Below are positions 1 through 9,333 of a stretch of 64,000 nucleotides of DNA, piece by piece. Positions within the stretch are counted from its first letter, which is position 1, and every line of letters begins with the position of its first letter. This DNA comes from Mesorhizobium mediterraneum (GTDB taxonomy: Bacteria; Pseudomonadota; Alphaproteobacteria; Rhizobiales; Rhizobiaceae). Under the pieces are notes generated by a model, which was given only the letters and a program-made list of their open reading frames with translations, had not been told where the DNA came from and did no database searches. The translations under genes and the position numbers were made by a program. The stretch spans positions 1 to 64,000 of the forward strand of contig NZ_NPKI01000029.1 of NCBI RefSeq assembly GCF_002284565.1. Direction: 5' to 3'.

Positions 1-1
1 A

Positions 2-607
2 GGCGGCTGGGCCTCGCTTGCCATTGCCGCAGTGATCGTGATGACCATGTGGACTTGGATAAGAGGCAGCAGGTATCTATTTGACAAGACGCGCAGGAAC
101 GAGATTCCGCTCGATTTCCTTGCAGGCAATCTGTTGAAGAGGAAACCGCAGCTGATGTCCGGTACGGCCGTGTTCCTGACCAGCGATCCCGCCAGCGCGC
201 CGACGGCGCTGATGCACAGCCTGAAGCACTACAAGGTGCTGCACGAACAGAATGTCATCCTCTCGGTGGTGACGGCGCAACAACCCGTCGTGCCCGACAG
301 TGAGCGCGTCAAGATGGAGACCGTAAACGAGCTGTTCATGCGGGTGACGCTGACCTTCGGCTATATGGAGCAGCCCAATATCCCGCGCGCGCTGGCGATC
401 TGCCGCAAGCAGGGCTGGAAGTTCGACATCATGACGACCTCTTTCTTCCTGTCGCGGCGTTCGCTCAAGGCCTCGCCCAATTCCGGCATGCCGGTCTGGC
501 AGGACAAGCTGTTCATCGGGCTGGCGCGCACGGCGGCCGACGCAACGGAATATTTCCAGATCCCGACCGGACGCGTCGTCGAGATCGGGACACAGGTGGC
601 GATTTAG
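2..607 (+). CDS. kup: Kup low-affinity potassium transporter, C-terminal part
   Basis: This is the C-terminal portion of a KUP/HAK/KT-family potassium uptake protein. The frame is already open at base 2, so the 5' part lies outside the window. The visible part starts at the end of the last membrane helix (GGWASLAIAAVIV) and continues into the cytoplasmic domain typical of Kup: a segment around FDKTRRNEIPLDFLAG, then SGTAVFLTSDP, then HSLKHYKVLHEQNV, and an ending in GRVVEIGTQVAI. Family members are about 630 residues, so roughly a third is visible. It is intact here and is the last ordinary housekeeping gene before a long run of decayed sequence, so it probably marks the left edge of the variable region. 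Confidence 0.93.
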   Translation, partial: GGWASLAIAAVIVMTMWTWIRGSRYLFDKTRRNEIPLDFLAGNLLKRKPQLMSGTAVFLTSDPASAPTALMHSLKHYKVLHEQNVILSVVTAQQPVVPDSERVKMETVNELFMRVTLTFGYMEQPNIPRALAICRKQGWKFDIMTTSFFLSRRSLKASPNSGMPVWQDKLFIGLARTAADATEYFQIPTGRVVEIGTQVAI

Positions 608-671
608 TGCATGCCGCAGTTCAGCAGCAGAGAAGCCACTTGAGCGTGTCCATAGAAAGCGCCTCACTGAA

Positions 672-700
672 TACCAAACATCCCCATCCTCTGTTTGGTA
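672..700. terminator. Hairpin downstream of kup
   Basis: A perfect 9-bp inverted repeat (TACCAAACA / TGTTTGGTA) with an 11-nt loop lies 65 bases after the kup stop codon. There is only a short T-rich stretch after it, so it may act as a weak or factor-assisted terminator for kup. The call is inferred from position and symmetry. Confidence 0.4.
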
Positions 701-854
701 CGTTTCCAACTCTTGACTTCGGTGAGCAGAACTCTAGCAGCCCTTTCCCAGACTCTCCGCATGAATCGGAGTAGCCTGCTTCCATCGGCGATTTACATCA
801 TGGGCATCGCCGTTGAGCGACGGCCACGCTTCCGCCCTAATGGGAGGAACAGCT

Positions 855-1060
855 ATGGTCAGTAACACCAGCTCAATGAGTGGCATTGCCTATCCCAGCG
901 ACCTGGCTTTGTTGAAGCAGGTCTTTGATCGTGTCTGCGCCGAGCAGGTATCTCCGTTAGTAGCATGCAGGCGGAGCGCCTGAGCGTGAGCGTAATGGCA
1001 CTGTTCTCGGACGGCGAGTTCGATGAGGCCGTTCTTTTAAGCTTGATGCCCGCTCCCTGC
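855..1060 (+). pseudogene. Small hypothetical gene, frameshifted
   Basis: A strong ribosome binding site (GGGAGGAAC) precedes ATG at 855. The first frame reads MVSNTSSMSGIAYPSDLALLKQ and onward to CAEQVSP, then stops at about 984. The other frame continues plausibly from about 962 as MQAERLSVSVMALFSDGEFDEAV. The join suggests one single-base frameshift in a gene of about 70 codons with an acidic C-terminus. Product unknown. The real 3' end is uncertain because the second frame runs on to about 1122. Confidence 0.4.
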
Positions 1061-1076
1061 CCAGAACGGGCAGCGT

Positions 1077-1277
1077 ATGACCTCCGATCATCAGGAAGTC
1101 CTCACGAGCCTTGTAGCTCGTTATGAAACCGTAGTGTCGATACAGGACCGGATCGTTGAGCACGACCGGCGTTTCGGCCTAGCATCCGAATTGGATGAAG
1201 GCCTACTGGAGCGGCTGCTCGTCTCGTTACGGAACGCCCGCGTCGCCCTGGAGCGCGAGATTGGGCCTACTTTTTAG
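1077..1277 (+). CDS. Small hypothetical protein
   Basis: A 66-codon ORF encodes a charged, probably helical protein (MTSDHQEVLTSLVARYETVV, then ELDEGLLERLLVSLRNARVALEREI). The heptad-like Leu/Val spacing in the C-terminal half suggests a short coiled coil. No family is recognised. It overlaps the tail of the broken gene before it in another frame, and the region is otherwise decayed, so it could be a remnant. Confidence 0.4.
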   Translation: MTSDHQEVLTSLVARYETVVSIQDRIVEHDRRFGLASELDEGLLERLLVSLRNARVALEREIGPTF

Positions 1278-1656
1278 TCCCGCTGTAACTATCGTTGGAG
1301 GTCCGCCACCGAGAGGAATTGGCGACGGACCTCGACAGCGGCTGCACCAAGACGGATCGACCGCTGCAAGTCTTTAACCGACGTGGACCTGCATTTGTTC
1401 CCCTAATGCAACCATTCCCTGATCTGCGGGCTACGCAAAAGGCGGGGAACCTCGGCCGACATGATAAAGCGCGACATAGCTGGGTATAAGTCCCTTGCAG
1501 ACGCCGTTCGGGAGTTGATCGGAAGACAATCGTCGTCTTGTAAAGAAGCTGTTTGGGCCAGTCGACACAGAGCTAAGCCCAACCCTAGCTTCATTACTTG
1601 AGGCGATTGGTAAGGCCAGAGACGACGAAGCTCTATAGCCGCCCTACATTCCCCTA

Positions 1657-1900
1657 ATGGTTACCTATTGGTTCTCCCCTCCGGTGTACGTCAAGACCGG
1701 CCGGCCGGGGACGACCTACGGAGTAAACCACCTAGAGGGTGCAGCCGAGGAACTCATGAAGTGGTCCAAGCGTGGACCTGTGGAGGAAGGCGGTCCAGGC
1801 CTGCGTTGACGCGTTTGGGAACCGGGCGACCCCGATGGATGTCCGTCAGGCCTTCGAGGCTGCTGCCAAGGAGGAGGGGGTGCTACGGTCCCGTGAGTAG
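1657..1900 (+). pseudogene. DUF982 family protein, frameshifted
   Basis: DUF982 proteins are small (about 80-90 aa) and abundant in rhizobia; their function is unknown. From ATG 1657 one frame gives MVTYWFSPPVYVKTGRPGTT, then NHLEGAAEELMKWSKRGP, the family's N-terminal half. A second frame then supplies DAFGNRATPMDVRQAFEAAAKEEGVLRSRE, the usual C-terminal half, ending at a stop at 1898-1900. The frame changes near 1795-1805, so the gene is broken by an indel. Family assignment is by pattern recall. Confidence 0.55.
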
Positions 1901-2011
1901 CGCTCCGGGTTTGTTTCCGACTGCCGGCCCAATCACTGGATGGGCGTCAGGAGCATGTCAGACCGGCATCTAAGGACATCAAAAAACGCGTAGCTGCGTA
2001 TTTCGCAAAAG

Positions 2012-2065
2012 CCGGACAGGGGTTCCGCTAATTCCCGGACAGCGATTTCGCTAATGTCGGGACAG
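2012..2065. repeat. IS21-type terminal direct repeats
   Basis: Two 23-bp imperfect direct repeats (2012-2034 and 2035-2057) and the start of a third (2058-2065) share the core CCGGACAG followed by TTCGCTAAT. Multiple short direct repeats at the ends are typical of IS21-family elements, and an istB remnant lies next to them. They mark the surviving end of a truncated element. Confidence 0.6.
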
Positions 2066-2100
2066 TTTGGCGGCGAAGGTCCTCGGGTGCCTTGTTGCGT

Positions 2101-2690
2101 TCATGGATGATTGATTTCGCCGTTTTCGGTGCCGGTCAAGAGGGGCGCTGCCTTTTGCTTTCGCATGCTGTCGCCCTGGAGCACGATGCGGTGGGCGTTG
2201 TGCACGATCCGATCGAGAATGGCGTCGGCGACGGTGGGGTCTGCGACCAGGTCATGCCATCTGGCCCCACCGGGACCTGGGCGGTGATCAGGGTGGATTT
2301 GCGGCGATAGTGTTCCTCGACGATTTCGAACAGATTGAAGCGCTGTTGGTCGGTGAGGGAGTGGGTTCCGAAGTCATCCAGGATGAGCAGTTGCGCGCGG
2401 GTGAGCTTGTCAATGAGGCGTGGGAAGCGGCCGTCGAGACGGGCGAGCGCCAAATCCTCGAACAGGCGCGGCACGCGCACATAGAGCACGGAATGATCGA
2501 GCCGTGCCGCTTGCCGGCCGAAGGCGCAGGCCAGCCACGACTTGCCGGTTCCGGTCTGGCCGGTGACGATCAGGTTCTCATGCGCCTTCAGCCATTCGCC
2601 CTGGGCGAGCGCCATGGTGCTGCGCCGGTCGAGCCCGCGCGGCGCGGCAAAGTCGATGTCCTCGATGCAGGCTTCGGGCAAGCGCCCCTT
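2101..2690 (-). pseudogene. istB: IS21-family helper ATPase IstB, truncated and frameshifted
   Basis: IstB is the AAA+ ATP-binding helper of IS21 transposition. Visible motifs are a Walker A (VTGQTGTGKSWLACAFG) and a Walker B (AQLLILDDFG), followed by the LTDQQRFNLFEIVEEHY segment. The N-terminus is missing: the reading joins unrelated sequence (a DUF4142-type fragment) at about 2690. A frameshift at about 2255-2265 separates STLITAQVP from the true C-terminal frame (HDLVADPTVADAILDRIVHNAHRIVL), which ends at 2101. The partner transposase IstA is absent. The terminal repeats at 2012-2065 fix the direction of the element. Confidence 0.75.
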
Positions 2691-3177
2691 CGAGCTTTTC
2701 AAGCTTGGCGCGCAGCTGCTTGTGCTCGTCGTCGAGCCCCTGCGGCAGTGGGATCTCGTCGGCTTCGGCAAGCGATTTCAGTTTCTGGTTTGCCGCTGAG
2801 TGATCGTCGACCATGCGGCTGGCAAAATTCCTTGATGGCGGAATGGCCGGATTTTTTCGCAAGATTACCGAAATCGGCTGCGTTCGACCTCGCCTATATC
2901 AGCGGCCAGATCACCGATCACCAGAGGACCGCGCAGCTGCTCGAATGGGAGATTGGTTCGGGCCAGGATACCGACCTCCAGCACCCCACCAGACCAATTA
3001 CCAGGACCGGCTGTTCGCGCAACTCGCCACGGCCGGCGGCACGGCAGAAGTCGGCATGGGCTGACCCGGCGAGGCCATCAACATATCCGGAGCATTGCCG
3101 GCCGGGTTTCCGATCTGCGCAAAGAGAGGCGATGCGCAGAGTGCCGTAAGGCCCAAGGTCATTGCAAGAACACGCAT
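2690..3177 (-). pseudogene. Scrambled DUF4142-type secreted protein gene
   Basis: Pieces of what looks like one gene lie here in mixed order and orientation. On the minus strand, 3177-3062 reads as a signal peptide and N-terminus (MRVLAMTLGLTALCASPLFA, then QIGNPAGNAPD). On the plus strand, 2875-2985 gives FDLAYISGQITDHQRTAQLL and 2980-3064 gives HQTNYQDRLFAQLATAGG. On the minus strand, 2862-2690 gives NFASRMVDDHSAANQKLKSL up to LEKLEG, where the istB remnant begins. In DUF4142 proteins (about 190 aa, periplasmic) these pieces occur in one frame. The layout implies an inversion plus deletions, probably linked to the IS21 element. Family assignment is by recall. Confidence 0.5.
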
Positions 3178-3222
3178 GAAAACCTCAACCGAAGATGTGC
3201 CGACCGGTCGGCCTGCCGCGTG

Positions 3223-3850
3223 TCAAAGTGCGAGCATATAGGCGACGAGATCATCCTTCTCGTCCTGGGTGAGCTTGACGCCGAGCACCAGGTTGAAGAA
3301 CTCCACCGTATCGGCCAGCGTCATCAGACGGCCGTCATGCAGATAGGGTGGCGTGTCCTTGATGCCGCGCAGCGTAAACGTCTTGATCGGCCCGTCGGGC
3401 AGTTCCACCATGTCGTTGACGGTCCGCCGGGGTTTGTAGAAGCGCTCCAGTTTCAAATCGTGCATGTTGTTGTCCATGAACGATGTTTGCGGGTCATGGC
3501 ATGCCGAGCAGCGGCCCTTTCCCATGAACACCCGCTCGCCCGCCAGCTCCTTTCGCTGGCCATGGCGGGATCGAGCTTTCCGAACGCATCGAGCTTCGGC
3601 GCCGGCGGAAAGTCGATGATGTTCTGCATCTGCGCCATCATCGCCACCTGATTGGTGCGGTCTGGTAGGTTGACGCCTTTCCTGGTAGCGCTGACATGGT
3701 CGCCGTTGAAATAGGCGGTGCGTTGCTCCAATTCGGTGAAATCCTCGACTGAACGCAGCGACCGTTTCGACCCGTGGATCTGTTGGTTGAACAGGCCGCG
3801 CAGGCTGGTCGAATCGAGGCGGAAGCGCGCTGCCTGCGGCCTGATATCGG
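3223..3850 (-). pseudogene. Cytochrome c peroxidase/MauG-type protein, C-terminal remnant
   Basis: The C-terminal domain of a di-haem cytochrome c peroxidase-like protein. A haem-binding CSACH motif lies in KGRCSACHDPQTSF, followed by TFTLRGIKDTPPYLHDGRL and TLADTVEFFN, both typical of the family. The upstream part (LRGLFNQQIHGSKRSLRSVE to PAPKLDAFGKLDPAMAS) is in another frame, with the shift near 3560. The N-terminal half is missing: the sequence joins an HWE-kinase fragment at about 3850. Non-functional by truncation. Confidence 0.65.
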
Positions 3851-3859
3851 GCGTTAGAT

Positions 3860-4437
3860 GAAAGGCGGCACGCCGGGATTGTAATGCAGTTGATCTTCGC
3901 ATTGCATTGCACTGTAACCACTCTTTCCAGCAATGTCGTTCCAAAGCCTCGTTGACTCGGCGGCTGCACAATGGGGCCGTCCCGCTCCTGCCAATGAAGA
4001 TGCAGGACCTGCTCACCGGCGGAATCCGGTATCCCCCATTGCACTTCAAGGCGGCCTTGCGGGCGCGACAGGGCGCCGAATTTTGCTGAGTTGGAGGCAA
4101 GTTCATGAAACGCCATGCTGACAGGTATCGCAATATCGGCGACGAGGGCCACATTCGGACCATGCAGTGAAATTCGCGGCTCGCCAGGGATCTCGTAGTG
4201 GCTCAGTTCCGCCTCAAGCAACTTCTGTAAAGAGGCCGTCTGCCAATAGTCGTCTGTAAGCATTGAGTGCGTGTCGGCAAGCGACACGATTCTTGCGTAT
4301 ATATTGTGCTCGCCACGGAGGTGCTTGACGCGCAGCTTGACCTCCCCCGGCTGCACCCACTGGGTCGCGGGTCGCTTCACGCCGCAGCGTTCGTCGTGTT
4401 GACGGCCATCGGCTCGGTTGGCCAGAGCGCAGGGCAA
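3860..4437 (-). pseudogene. HWE-family sensor histidine kinase remnant
   Basis: This remnant carries the catalytic ATP-binding part of an HWE histidine kinase, a class common in alphaproteobacteria. The N-box is visible as AFHELASNSAKFGALS and the G-box region as SQRGFGTTLLERVV. Upstream, HLRGEHNIYARIVSLADTHS resembles the segment after the phospho-acceptor. The sensory N-terminus and the phospho-acceptor region are missing or out of frame, and the 3' end runs directly into the cytochrome remnant. Recombination of unrelated genes is the simplest explanation. Confidence 0.6.
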
Positions 4438-4606
4438 GACTGATAATTTTTCTCGCCCTTACCGGCGCCGGGATCGAGATCCTGCAGGGCACGCAAATAA
4501 TAAGTCGCGACATGGACATATTCGACTGGTTTGCCGATTGTGTCGGCATCGCGTGCGGGCTCGCGATTGCAAGCTGGACAAAGAAGTTAGTTAGCGGATT
4601 CTCCTA
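4379..4606 (+). pseudogene. VanZ-like membrane protein, C-terminal remnant
   Basis: The plus strand encodes two hydrophobic segments (LIIFLALTGAGIEILQG and FADCVGIACGLAIASW) separated by SRDMDIFDWFAD, the usual C-terminal half of VanZ-like/teicoplanin-resistance-like proteins. A preceding segment, AAAFVVLTAIGSV, sits in another frame, so a frameshift lies near 4425. It overlaps the opposite-strand HWE kinase remnant, so this is a fusion point of decayed genes. Stop at 4604-4606. Confidence 0.45.
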
Positions 4607-4735
4607 GGTCACGACCTGTCAAGCTGGGGCTAATTGGCCGCGTGAAGCACTTGCCTGCTAGCAAAATCGCCGCGCCGGTCGGCCGCGTGTTCGAAGTCCT
4701 TGAAGCCTTGGAGACCCGCAAAGTGGCATACTCGC

Positions 4736-4936
4736 CTAAATGTCGTGGTCGCGGGTCAGTCGCTCGACCGTTTCGATGATCGCCTTGGCCAGCGCCTCGC
4801 CCTCGTTCACGGGTAACGGGCCATAGAGCACGTTCACCGCCTCTTCGCTCGGCAGCACCCCGGCCGGACAGGTGAGCTCGATCGCGATGCGCACGAGTTG
4901 CAGGCCGGTTCTTTCCCCATAGATGTAATTTCTCAT
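4736..4936 (-). CDS. Small hypothetical protein
   Basis: A 66-codon ORF starting MRNYIYGERTGLQLVRIAIE with an acidic, helical C-terminus (EGEALAKAIIETVERLTRDH). It keeps a full open frame in a region where most neighbours are broken. Start chosen at the ATG at 4936 because the upstream in-frame extension looks unrelated. No domain recognised. Confidence 0.45.
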   Translation of the reverse strand: MRNYIYGERTGLQLVRIAIELTCPAGVLPSEEAVNVLYGPLPVNEGEALAKAIIETVERLTRDHDI

Positions 4937-5333
4937 CCATGGCCAGCATACTGGCGCTGGGCTGGCGATCGTCAAGGCATGCGGAGTTTGCGCGGATATA
5001 GAACGGCGGACGAACGACGCTATTTGGAATCACGGAGCCAACCGACGATCTTGCGTGCTTCTCCCTCAGCCATGTCGAGCCGCGCAAAATATCCAGATGG
5101 GATATGGTTGGTGGGTCCCCATTCGGGGTCCGGGTGACCGAGGATTCCTTTGAAAATAATCAATCAGAAATCAATCACGGCGCGTGGTGGCAATAGTGCC
5201 CATTCAACGCCGCGAGTCTGGCGTGGCTCCCTCCGCCATACAATCGATTTTATCCGACGTGTCACATCCGCGTGATCTAGCGGTGCCCAATGAAACCGAC
5301 TAAGGGGGATCGCGGGTTTGGGGGAAAATTCTC

Positions 5334-5615
5334 GTGAATAGCCAAAAAGACGCAGAGCGTATCCGTGCCGAAATGTCGATCGCACAGGCGATTTATGACG
5401 CCATTTGCGAGATGAACGGATCTTCGTACAGGCAAGACAAAGAACCTTTGCGGTGGGACACTTCGTCGGGCACACCGTTGAGCCTGATGAGTATTGACGG
5501 CTTTTTCGAATTGCGGGAACTCGCCCGGCGCATAGCGTCGAAAATCGACACGCCTGCGCTGATCAGTCTGAAAAGCCACACCGCGCAACCGCCAAAAAAG
5601 ATTGACTTCCACTAG
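5334..5615 (+). CDS. Small hypothetical protein
   Basis: A 93-codon ORF with a GTG start at 5334, preceded by a purine-rich GGGGGAAAA stretch at good spacing. The protein (NSQKDAERIRAEMSIAQAIY, then DGFFELRELARRIASKI) is mixed charged and helical, with no signal peptide or membrane segment. No family recognised. Isolated between decayed stretches. Confidence 0.45.
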   Translation: MNSQKDAERIRAEMSIAQAIYDAICEMNGSSYRQDKEPLRWDTSSGTPLSLMSIDGFFELRELARRIASKIDTPALISLKSHTAQPPKKIDFH

Positions 5616-6498
5616 GATAGATTTGCCATCGTGGGCCAGATGAACGTAGCCTCGTCGGCCAGGATCATTATCCCGCGTCTTCGTGCGCTCTTTCGAGCCC
5701 CGCCTGAACGATTCACAGCGTCCTCGAAACATCGACGCTGGTATAGAGTTCGGATTCGCCAGCTAACGGCGACGCCAAAGCCGGCCGTGTTGCTTGTTGT
5801 CGTGCAGAAATGCTCAATGGGGTACGCCTTCCCGGCGACAGCGGTTCCCCATCCAACCGAGTCAGTTTGGGCGTGAGGGCTGGTGTCCGCCACGGAACGC
5901 GAGCCCGGATGAGACGACCACTCGGGTTTTGACGTGTGCTTCCCGCCGGAACAGAAACTCGGGTGGTCGCTGATGTCTTGGCCCGATCTCGCGAAGGAAG
6001 CCAACGGCTGGTAGGCGTCGGAGAATCATGGCAAGGTGGAGCAATAGGCGTTAGGAGCCCCTAGATGTTCGGCCCTCTGGGTGCTCTGGTTCTGGCCGAT
6101 AAACTAGGCCCAGAATGGTTTGGCGGACCGAGCCCGTCTTTCGATCTCACGGCTATGTAGCTGAAATTGTTAGGCTTTTCGAGCTCATTGTTACGCAGTT
6201 GGTTACACCGCTGAACAATGACCTCTAAGCTTCGCTTCTGAGTGCGCCCGCCCGATCCAACCGACTTCGTGAAACCAGCCCCGTAGGTACTCCGCACGTG
6301 TACGTTGAGGCTTGGGTCAGACGGTGACCCGATCCGCGAAACATCCGCCGAGGATGGCCGCTGTGCGCCCCAAACTCGGTCATTGCGGCAGCTTCCGGTT
6401 CGTCTGAAAAGCAGACGTTCCTGACAATCCTGTGGGGGCGTGGCAGCGCCGACACCCGACAGCGGCGCCAGGTGGTCTGCTGGCAGCCGACCCACCAA
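5616..6498. other. Stretch without a supportable gene
   Basis: About 880 bases between a small ORF and the end of the first Qat operon. Open frames exist on both strands but none has recognisable motifs, a good ribosome binding site or consistent composition. Probably decayed sequence. Confidence 0.5.
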
Positions 6499-7263
6499 TC
6501 AGGATCCGGCATGGGCCGCGACTCGAAACCGATCTGCCTGGGCCACCATCCGGCGCAGGTTGTCATTTAGCTGTTTTTGCGTGGCTTTTTCATCCAGACC
6601 CCACAGCCTTGCCAGTGCGGCCACCGACAAGGACAATGCCTTTGTCGGGTAGCTTTCTCCCGAAGTCGAAGCGAACGGAGCGTCGGTTTCGGTCAGGACA
6701 CGATCGCGCGGCAGTATTCCGATCATTGCCGACGCGCGGCGGCTTCTCAGCATCGGAAGACCCACGGAGAACCATGCGCCCATGTCCGCAGCTTTCTGGG
6801 CATGGGCTACAGGACCAGAGAACCAGTGGAACACGGGCAATCCCGCATCGGGCTGGCGCTGAATTGCCTCGATGACTTCGCCACTTGCGTGCCTGCTGTG
6901 GATCGACATTACGCGACCACCGGCATCCGCGCACGCCCTGAGCAGCCTTCGGAAAACGTCCTTCTGGGTATCGAGATGGCGGACCGAATCTTCGCCGCCA
7001 TCGATGCCGATCTCGCCGACATACCCTGTCTCGCCAAGAAGACGTACGAACATGCCGACTTCGCCATGCCGCTCGTGGACCAGTTGGGGATGAAGGCCGA
7101 GCGCCGTCCTGATACGCCTCCTGCCCTTGGCGAATTGCGCGGTGTTGGGAAACGCCTTCGGCGTGTTGGTAACGGAGAGAACGTAGGTTCCGGCATGGTC
7201 AATCTCGGCTGCCGCGGCAGCGGGCGAAGGGAAGAGATCGAGATGGCAGTGGAAGTCGATCAA
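6499..7263 (-). CDS. qatD: QatD, TatD-family DNase (system 1)
   Basis: TatD-like metal-dependent nuclease, the fourth gene of a QatABCD anti-phage system. Metal-site residues appear in order: the HxH of DFHCHLDL (about residues 4-6), Glu in VGEIGID, His in MSIHSRHASGEVIEA, His in VFHWFSGP and Asp in TETDAPFA. Length is about 254 aa, normal for TatD. The likely start is TTG at 7263, because TTGATCGACTTCCAC overlaps the QatC stop (TTGA); longer starts would run far into qatC. The tight overlap implies translational coupling and one transcript with qatABC. In the paralogous system the protein begins MSAPRLVDFHCHLDLY, supporting this short N-terminus. Confidence 0.85.
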   Translation of the reverse strand: MIDFHCHLDLFPSPAAAAAEIDHAGTYVLSVTNTPKAFPNTAQFAKGRRRIRTALGLHPQLVHERHGEVGMFVRLLGETGYVGEIGIDGGEDSVRHLDTQKDVFRRLLRACADAGGRVMSIHSRHASGEVIEAIQRQPDAGLPVFHWFSGPVAHAQKAADMGAWFSVGLPMLRSRRASAMIGILPRDRVLTETDAPFASTSGESYPTKALSLSVAALARLWGLDEKATQKQLNDNLRRMVAQADRFRVAAHAGS

Positions 7264-8582
7264 GTACCGAGTCCTTGGCTCCTGAGATAGGCACCAACCT
7301 CCTCGAGACCGCGCTCGTGGACGCCGAACCATCCTTTTCGTTCTACAGCATCGAAGGGAAGGGCACCACCGGCGATCGCCCGCTGGCGGGCGCCGCGATG
7401 GTCTCGCCCGACCGCGACCAGCATCGCCATGATGTCATCGCGGATGTCAGGTCGGTCCCATACGTGCCCAAGATCAGTGTATTGATACGGCGTGGTGTCG
7501 GCTATCCCTGCCTTCGCGAAGGCAGCCCGTCTGATGAGGCATGGCACGCAATGGCCGCATTGCTGGCTCTTCCGCTTCCACTTGCCGCAAGAAACCGTCG
7601 CTACGGTCGTCCCTTTGAGTTCCTCGCCGGGAGCCAGGTCGACGAGCATCTCGCCCTTCGTCTTGTGCCTGTACGGGTTCTCGATATGGACCGGCAAGTT
7701 CATCGTGTCGAAGAGCGACTGCATCTGCCCGAGAAATCTGGGATGGGTGGTCCTAGTGCTGTGGGAGCCGATCCTTCGCCTCGTAAGCGGCGCGTTCAAC
7801 GCGATGAAGCCGTTCTCAGGGACGAAGAGTGCGATAGGGCTCGCCGAGCGTTTTTTCGCCCTGAGCGCGCTCGCCGCGACGACCCCGTAAGCGAGAAAGC
7901 CCAAGCTTCGGGTGCGCATACTGGTATCGTTGATGTTCGGTCCGGAGAACACCGGATTGGCGTTGGCGGCAAACCGTGGGAGCTTCTTCCCCAGGCGTGG
8001 AACGAGGTGCCTCTGATAGCTTTGGTCCCCACGATAGGAGTGGCTGACAAGCAGCGGAGTCCTTCCCTGATCTACCAGTTGGTGCGCGCCGATGAGACTG
8101 TCGAGACCACCAGAGAACAGGCAGACGCAGTCCGCAGACCCAATTCCGATGTGTGACCTATGATGTCGCAGGATGGTCTCTTTCGACGGAGGTTCCTTAC
8201 CCCCGGCGGTGAAGTGCAGTTTCCACTGGTCACCACTCAGGAAACTCAACGCCTGCTCCAGCTCTCCTGTTACCGCTTGCCACCGAGCCGGCCGGGCAAG
8301 TGGAATCTGTAGCTCCACCTCGCGGGACCAGCCGTTTCCGGAATGGCTGGATCGATCCACGAACGTGTCGGCGGCGATTACGCCCAACGCGATCGAGAGG
8401 AAGTCGAAGGCCTCCGGGTCAACCCCGACACCCAGCCGTCGGACGGCGAGGTCCAGGGTGCGCCCGATTGAGGCGGTTCCGGCCCGCTTCGGTCGGGATC
8501 CGTAGAGATAGACGTGAATGGAACCGTCCGCGTCGTCGTCGGGAATATCGTCTTCGTCGGTGTGGAACTCGAGCCTATTCAT
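7260..8582 (-). CDS. qatC: QatC, QueC-like PP-loop protein (system 1)
   Basis: QueC-related adenine nucleotide alpha-hydrolase superfamily member, 440 aa. The PP-loop signature SGGLDS is in CVCLFSGGLDSLIGAHQLV, and a zinc-type cluster is in CGHCVPCLIRRAAF with an upstream Cys. QueC makes the 7-deazaguanine precursor preQ0; in Qat systems the QueC-like subunit is needed for phage defence but its substrate is unclear. The long N-terminal part (about 140 residues before the PP-loop) is not found in housekeeping QueC and fits QatC. ATG at 8582 chosen because it overlaps the qatB 3' end by 8 bases, typical for this operon. Other queuosine genes are absent, so queuosine synthesis is unlikely. Confidence 0.87.
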   Translation of the reverse strand: MNRLEFHTDEDDIPDDDADGSIHVYLYGSRPKRAGTASIGRTLDLAVRRLGVGVDPEAFDFLSIALGVIAADTFVDRSSHSGNGWSREVELQIPLARPARWQAVTGELEQALSFLSGDQWKLHFTAGGKEPPSKETILRHHRSHIGIGSADCVCLFSGGLDSLIGAHQLVDQGRTPLLVSHSYRGDQSYQRHLVPRLGKKLPRFAANANPVFSGPNINDTSMRTRSLGFLAYGVVAASALRAKKRSASPIALFVPENGFIALNAPLTRRRIGSHSTRTTHPRFLGQMQSLFDTMNLPVHIENPYRHKTKGEMLVDLAPGEELKGTTVATVSCGKWKRKSQQCGHCVPCLIRRAAFAKAGIADTTPYQYTDLGHVWDRPDIRDDIMAMLVAVGRDHRGARQRAIAGGALPFDAVERKGWFGVHERGLEEVGAYLRSQGLGT

Positions 8583-9333
8583 CGTTCGCCTCCCACTCCC
8601 GCCAGACCTCGGTGACCGCTTCCCGCATGAAGCGTTCGACTGCGGCCTTGTTGACCCCAGTGCTGCCGGACATCCGCGCTCCGAGCTTCTTATCCACGAC
8701 GACCCGGATGAGCTCGAGAAGTTCAGCTTCCGCTTCCGGGGTTCTCTTCTCGTCCGGTGCATTCGCCCAGGAGCCTCCAACCTCCTCGACAATATCTTGG
8801 AAGATGGACTGCGAGAGATACTCGGAGATGATCCGATGGACGGTTTCCTCGTCCAGGCGATCCGGATCGAATTCGCCCTCGCCAAGGACCTCGACCATCG
8901 CCTCGTCGATGGCGGCCCGGATCCTGTCCTTGTCGGCGTTGTCGGGCGCCAGGGTTTCGGCCAGGCGTTGGCAGACCACGTCCAAAGGCTGGCCGTTCAA
9001 CGAATCCTTCGACAGGCCCCTTTCGGCTGCTTCTCTGCCATCCCCGCCGAGCGAGTTGAGCACTTCGTAGAGGTCGCCGCCCGACGAGTAGACTGCCCCG
9101 TAGCGTCTCGGACCCACCGAGCTGCCACCCGTGGACGTCCGCGCGTAGTGCCCGAGCGATCTCTTGAGGTCGGTCCCGTCACCACCCTTGAGGAACTTTC
9201 CGAAAGCGGTCCGAAAAGCCTTGAATCGCTGCGGCTGTGAGGTCGGCACGGGCTTTCCGGGCTGGTCGTCGGTCCCCGGAGGGACCAGAGGCTGCTTGCC
9301 GCCCGAACCCTTCGATGACGATGACGTGCCCAT
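8575..9333 (-). CDS. qatB: QatB (system 1)
   Basis: The second gene of a QatABCD locus, 252 aa, with no enzymatic motif. It begins with a Ser/Gly/Pro-rich disordered stretch (MGTSSSSKGSGGKQPLVPPG), followed by helical segments such as DLYEVLNSLGGDGREAAERG and ETVHRIISEYLSQSIFQDIV, and an acidic C-terminus. QatB is assigned by its position between the KAP ATPase and the QueC-like gene and by similarity in layout to the second copy in this window, which also starts MGTS. It overlaps qatA by one base at 9333. Confidence 0.8.
   Translation of the reverse strand: MGTSSSSKGSGGKQPLVPPGTDDQPGKPVPTSQPQRFKAFRTAFGKFLKGGDGTDLKRSLGHYARTSTGGSSVGPRRYGAVYSSGGDLYEVLNSLGGDGREAAERGLSKDSLNGQPLDVVCQRLAETLAPDNADKDRIRAAIDEAMVEVLGEGEFDPDRLDEETVHRIISEYLSQSIFQDIVEEVGGSWANAPDEKRTPEAEAELLELIRVVVDKKLGARMSGSTGVNKAAVERFMREAVTEVWREWEANDE

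Noticed and set aside
77..709. Long minus-strand open frame opposite the kup end
   Set aside because: It is the antisense shadow of the conserved Kup reading frame, and its protein is Arg/His-rich with no motif.
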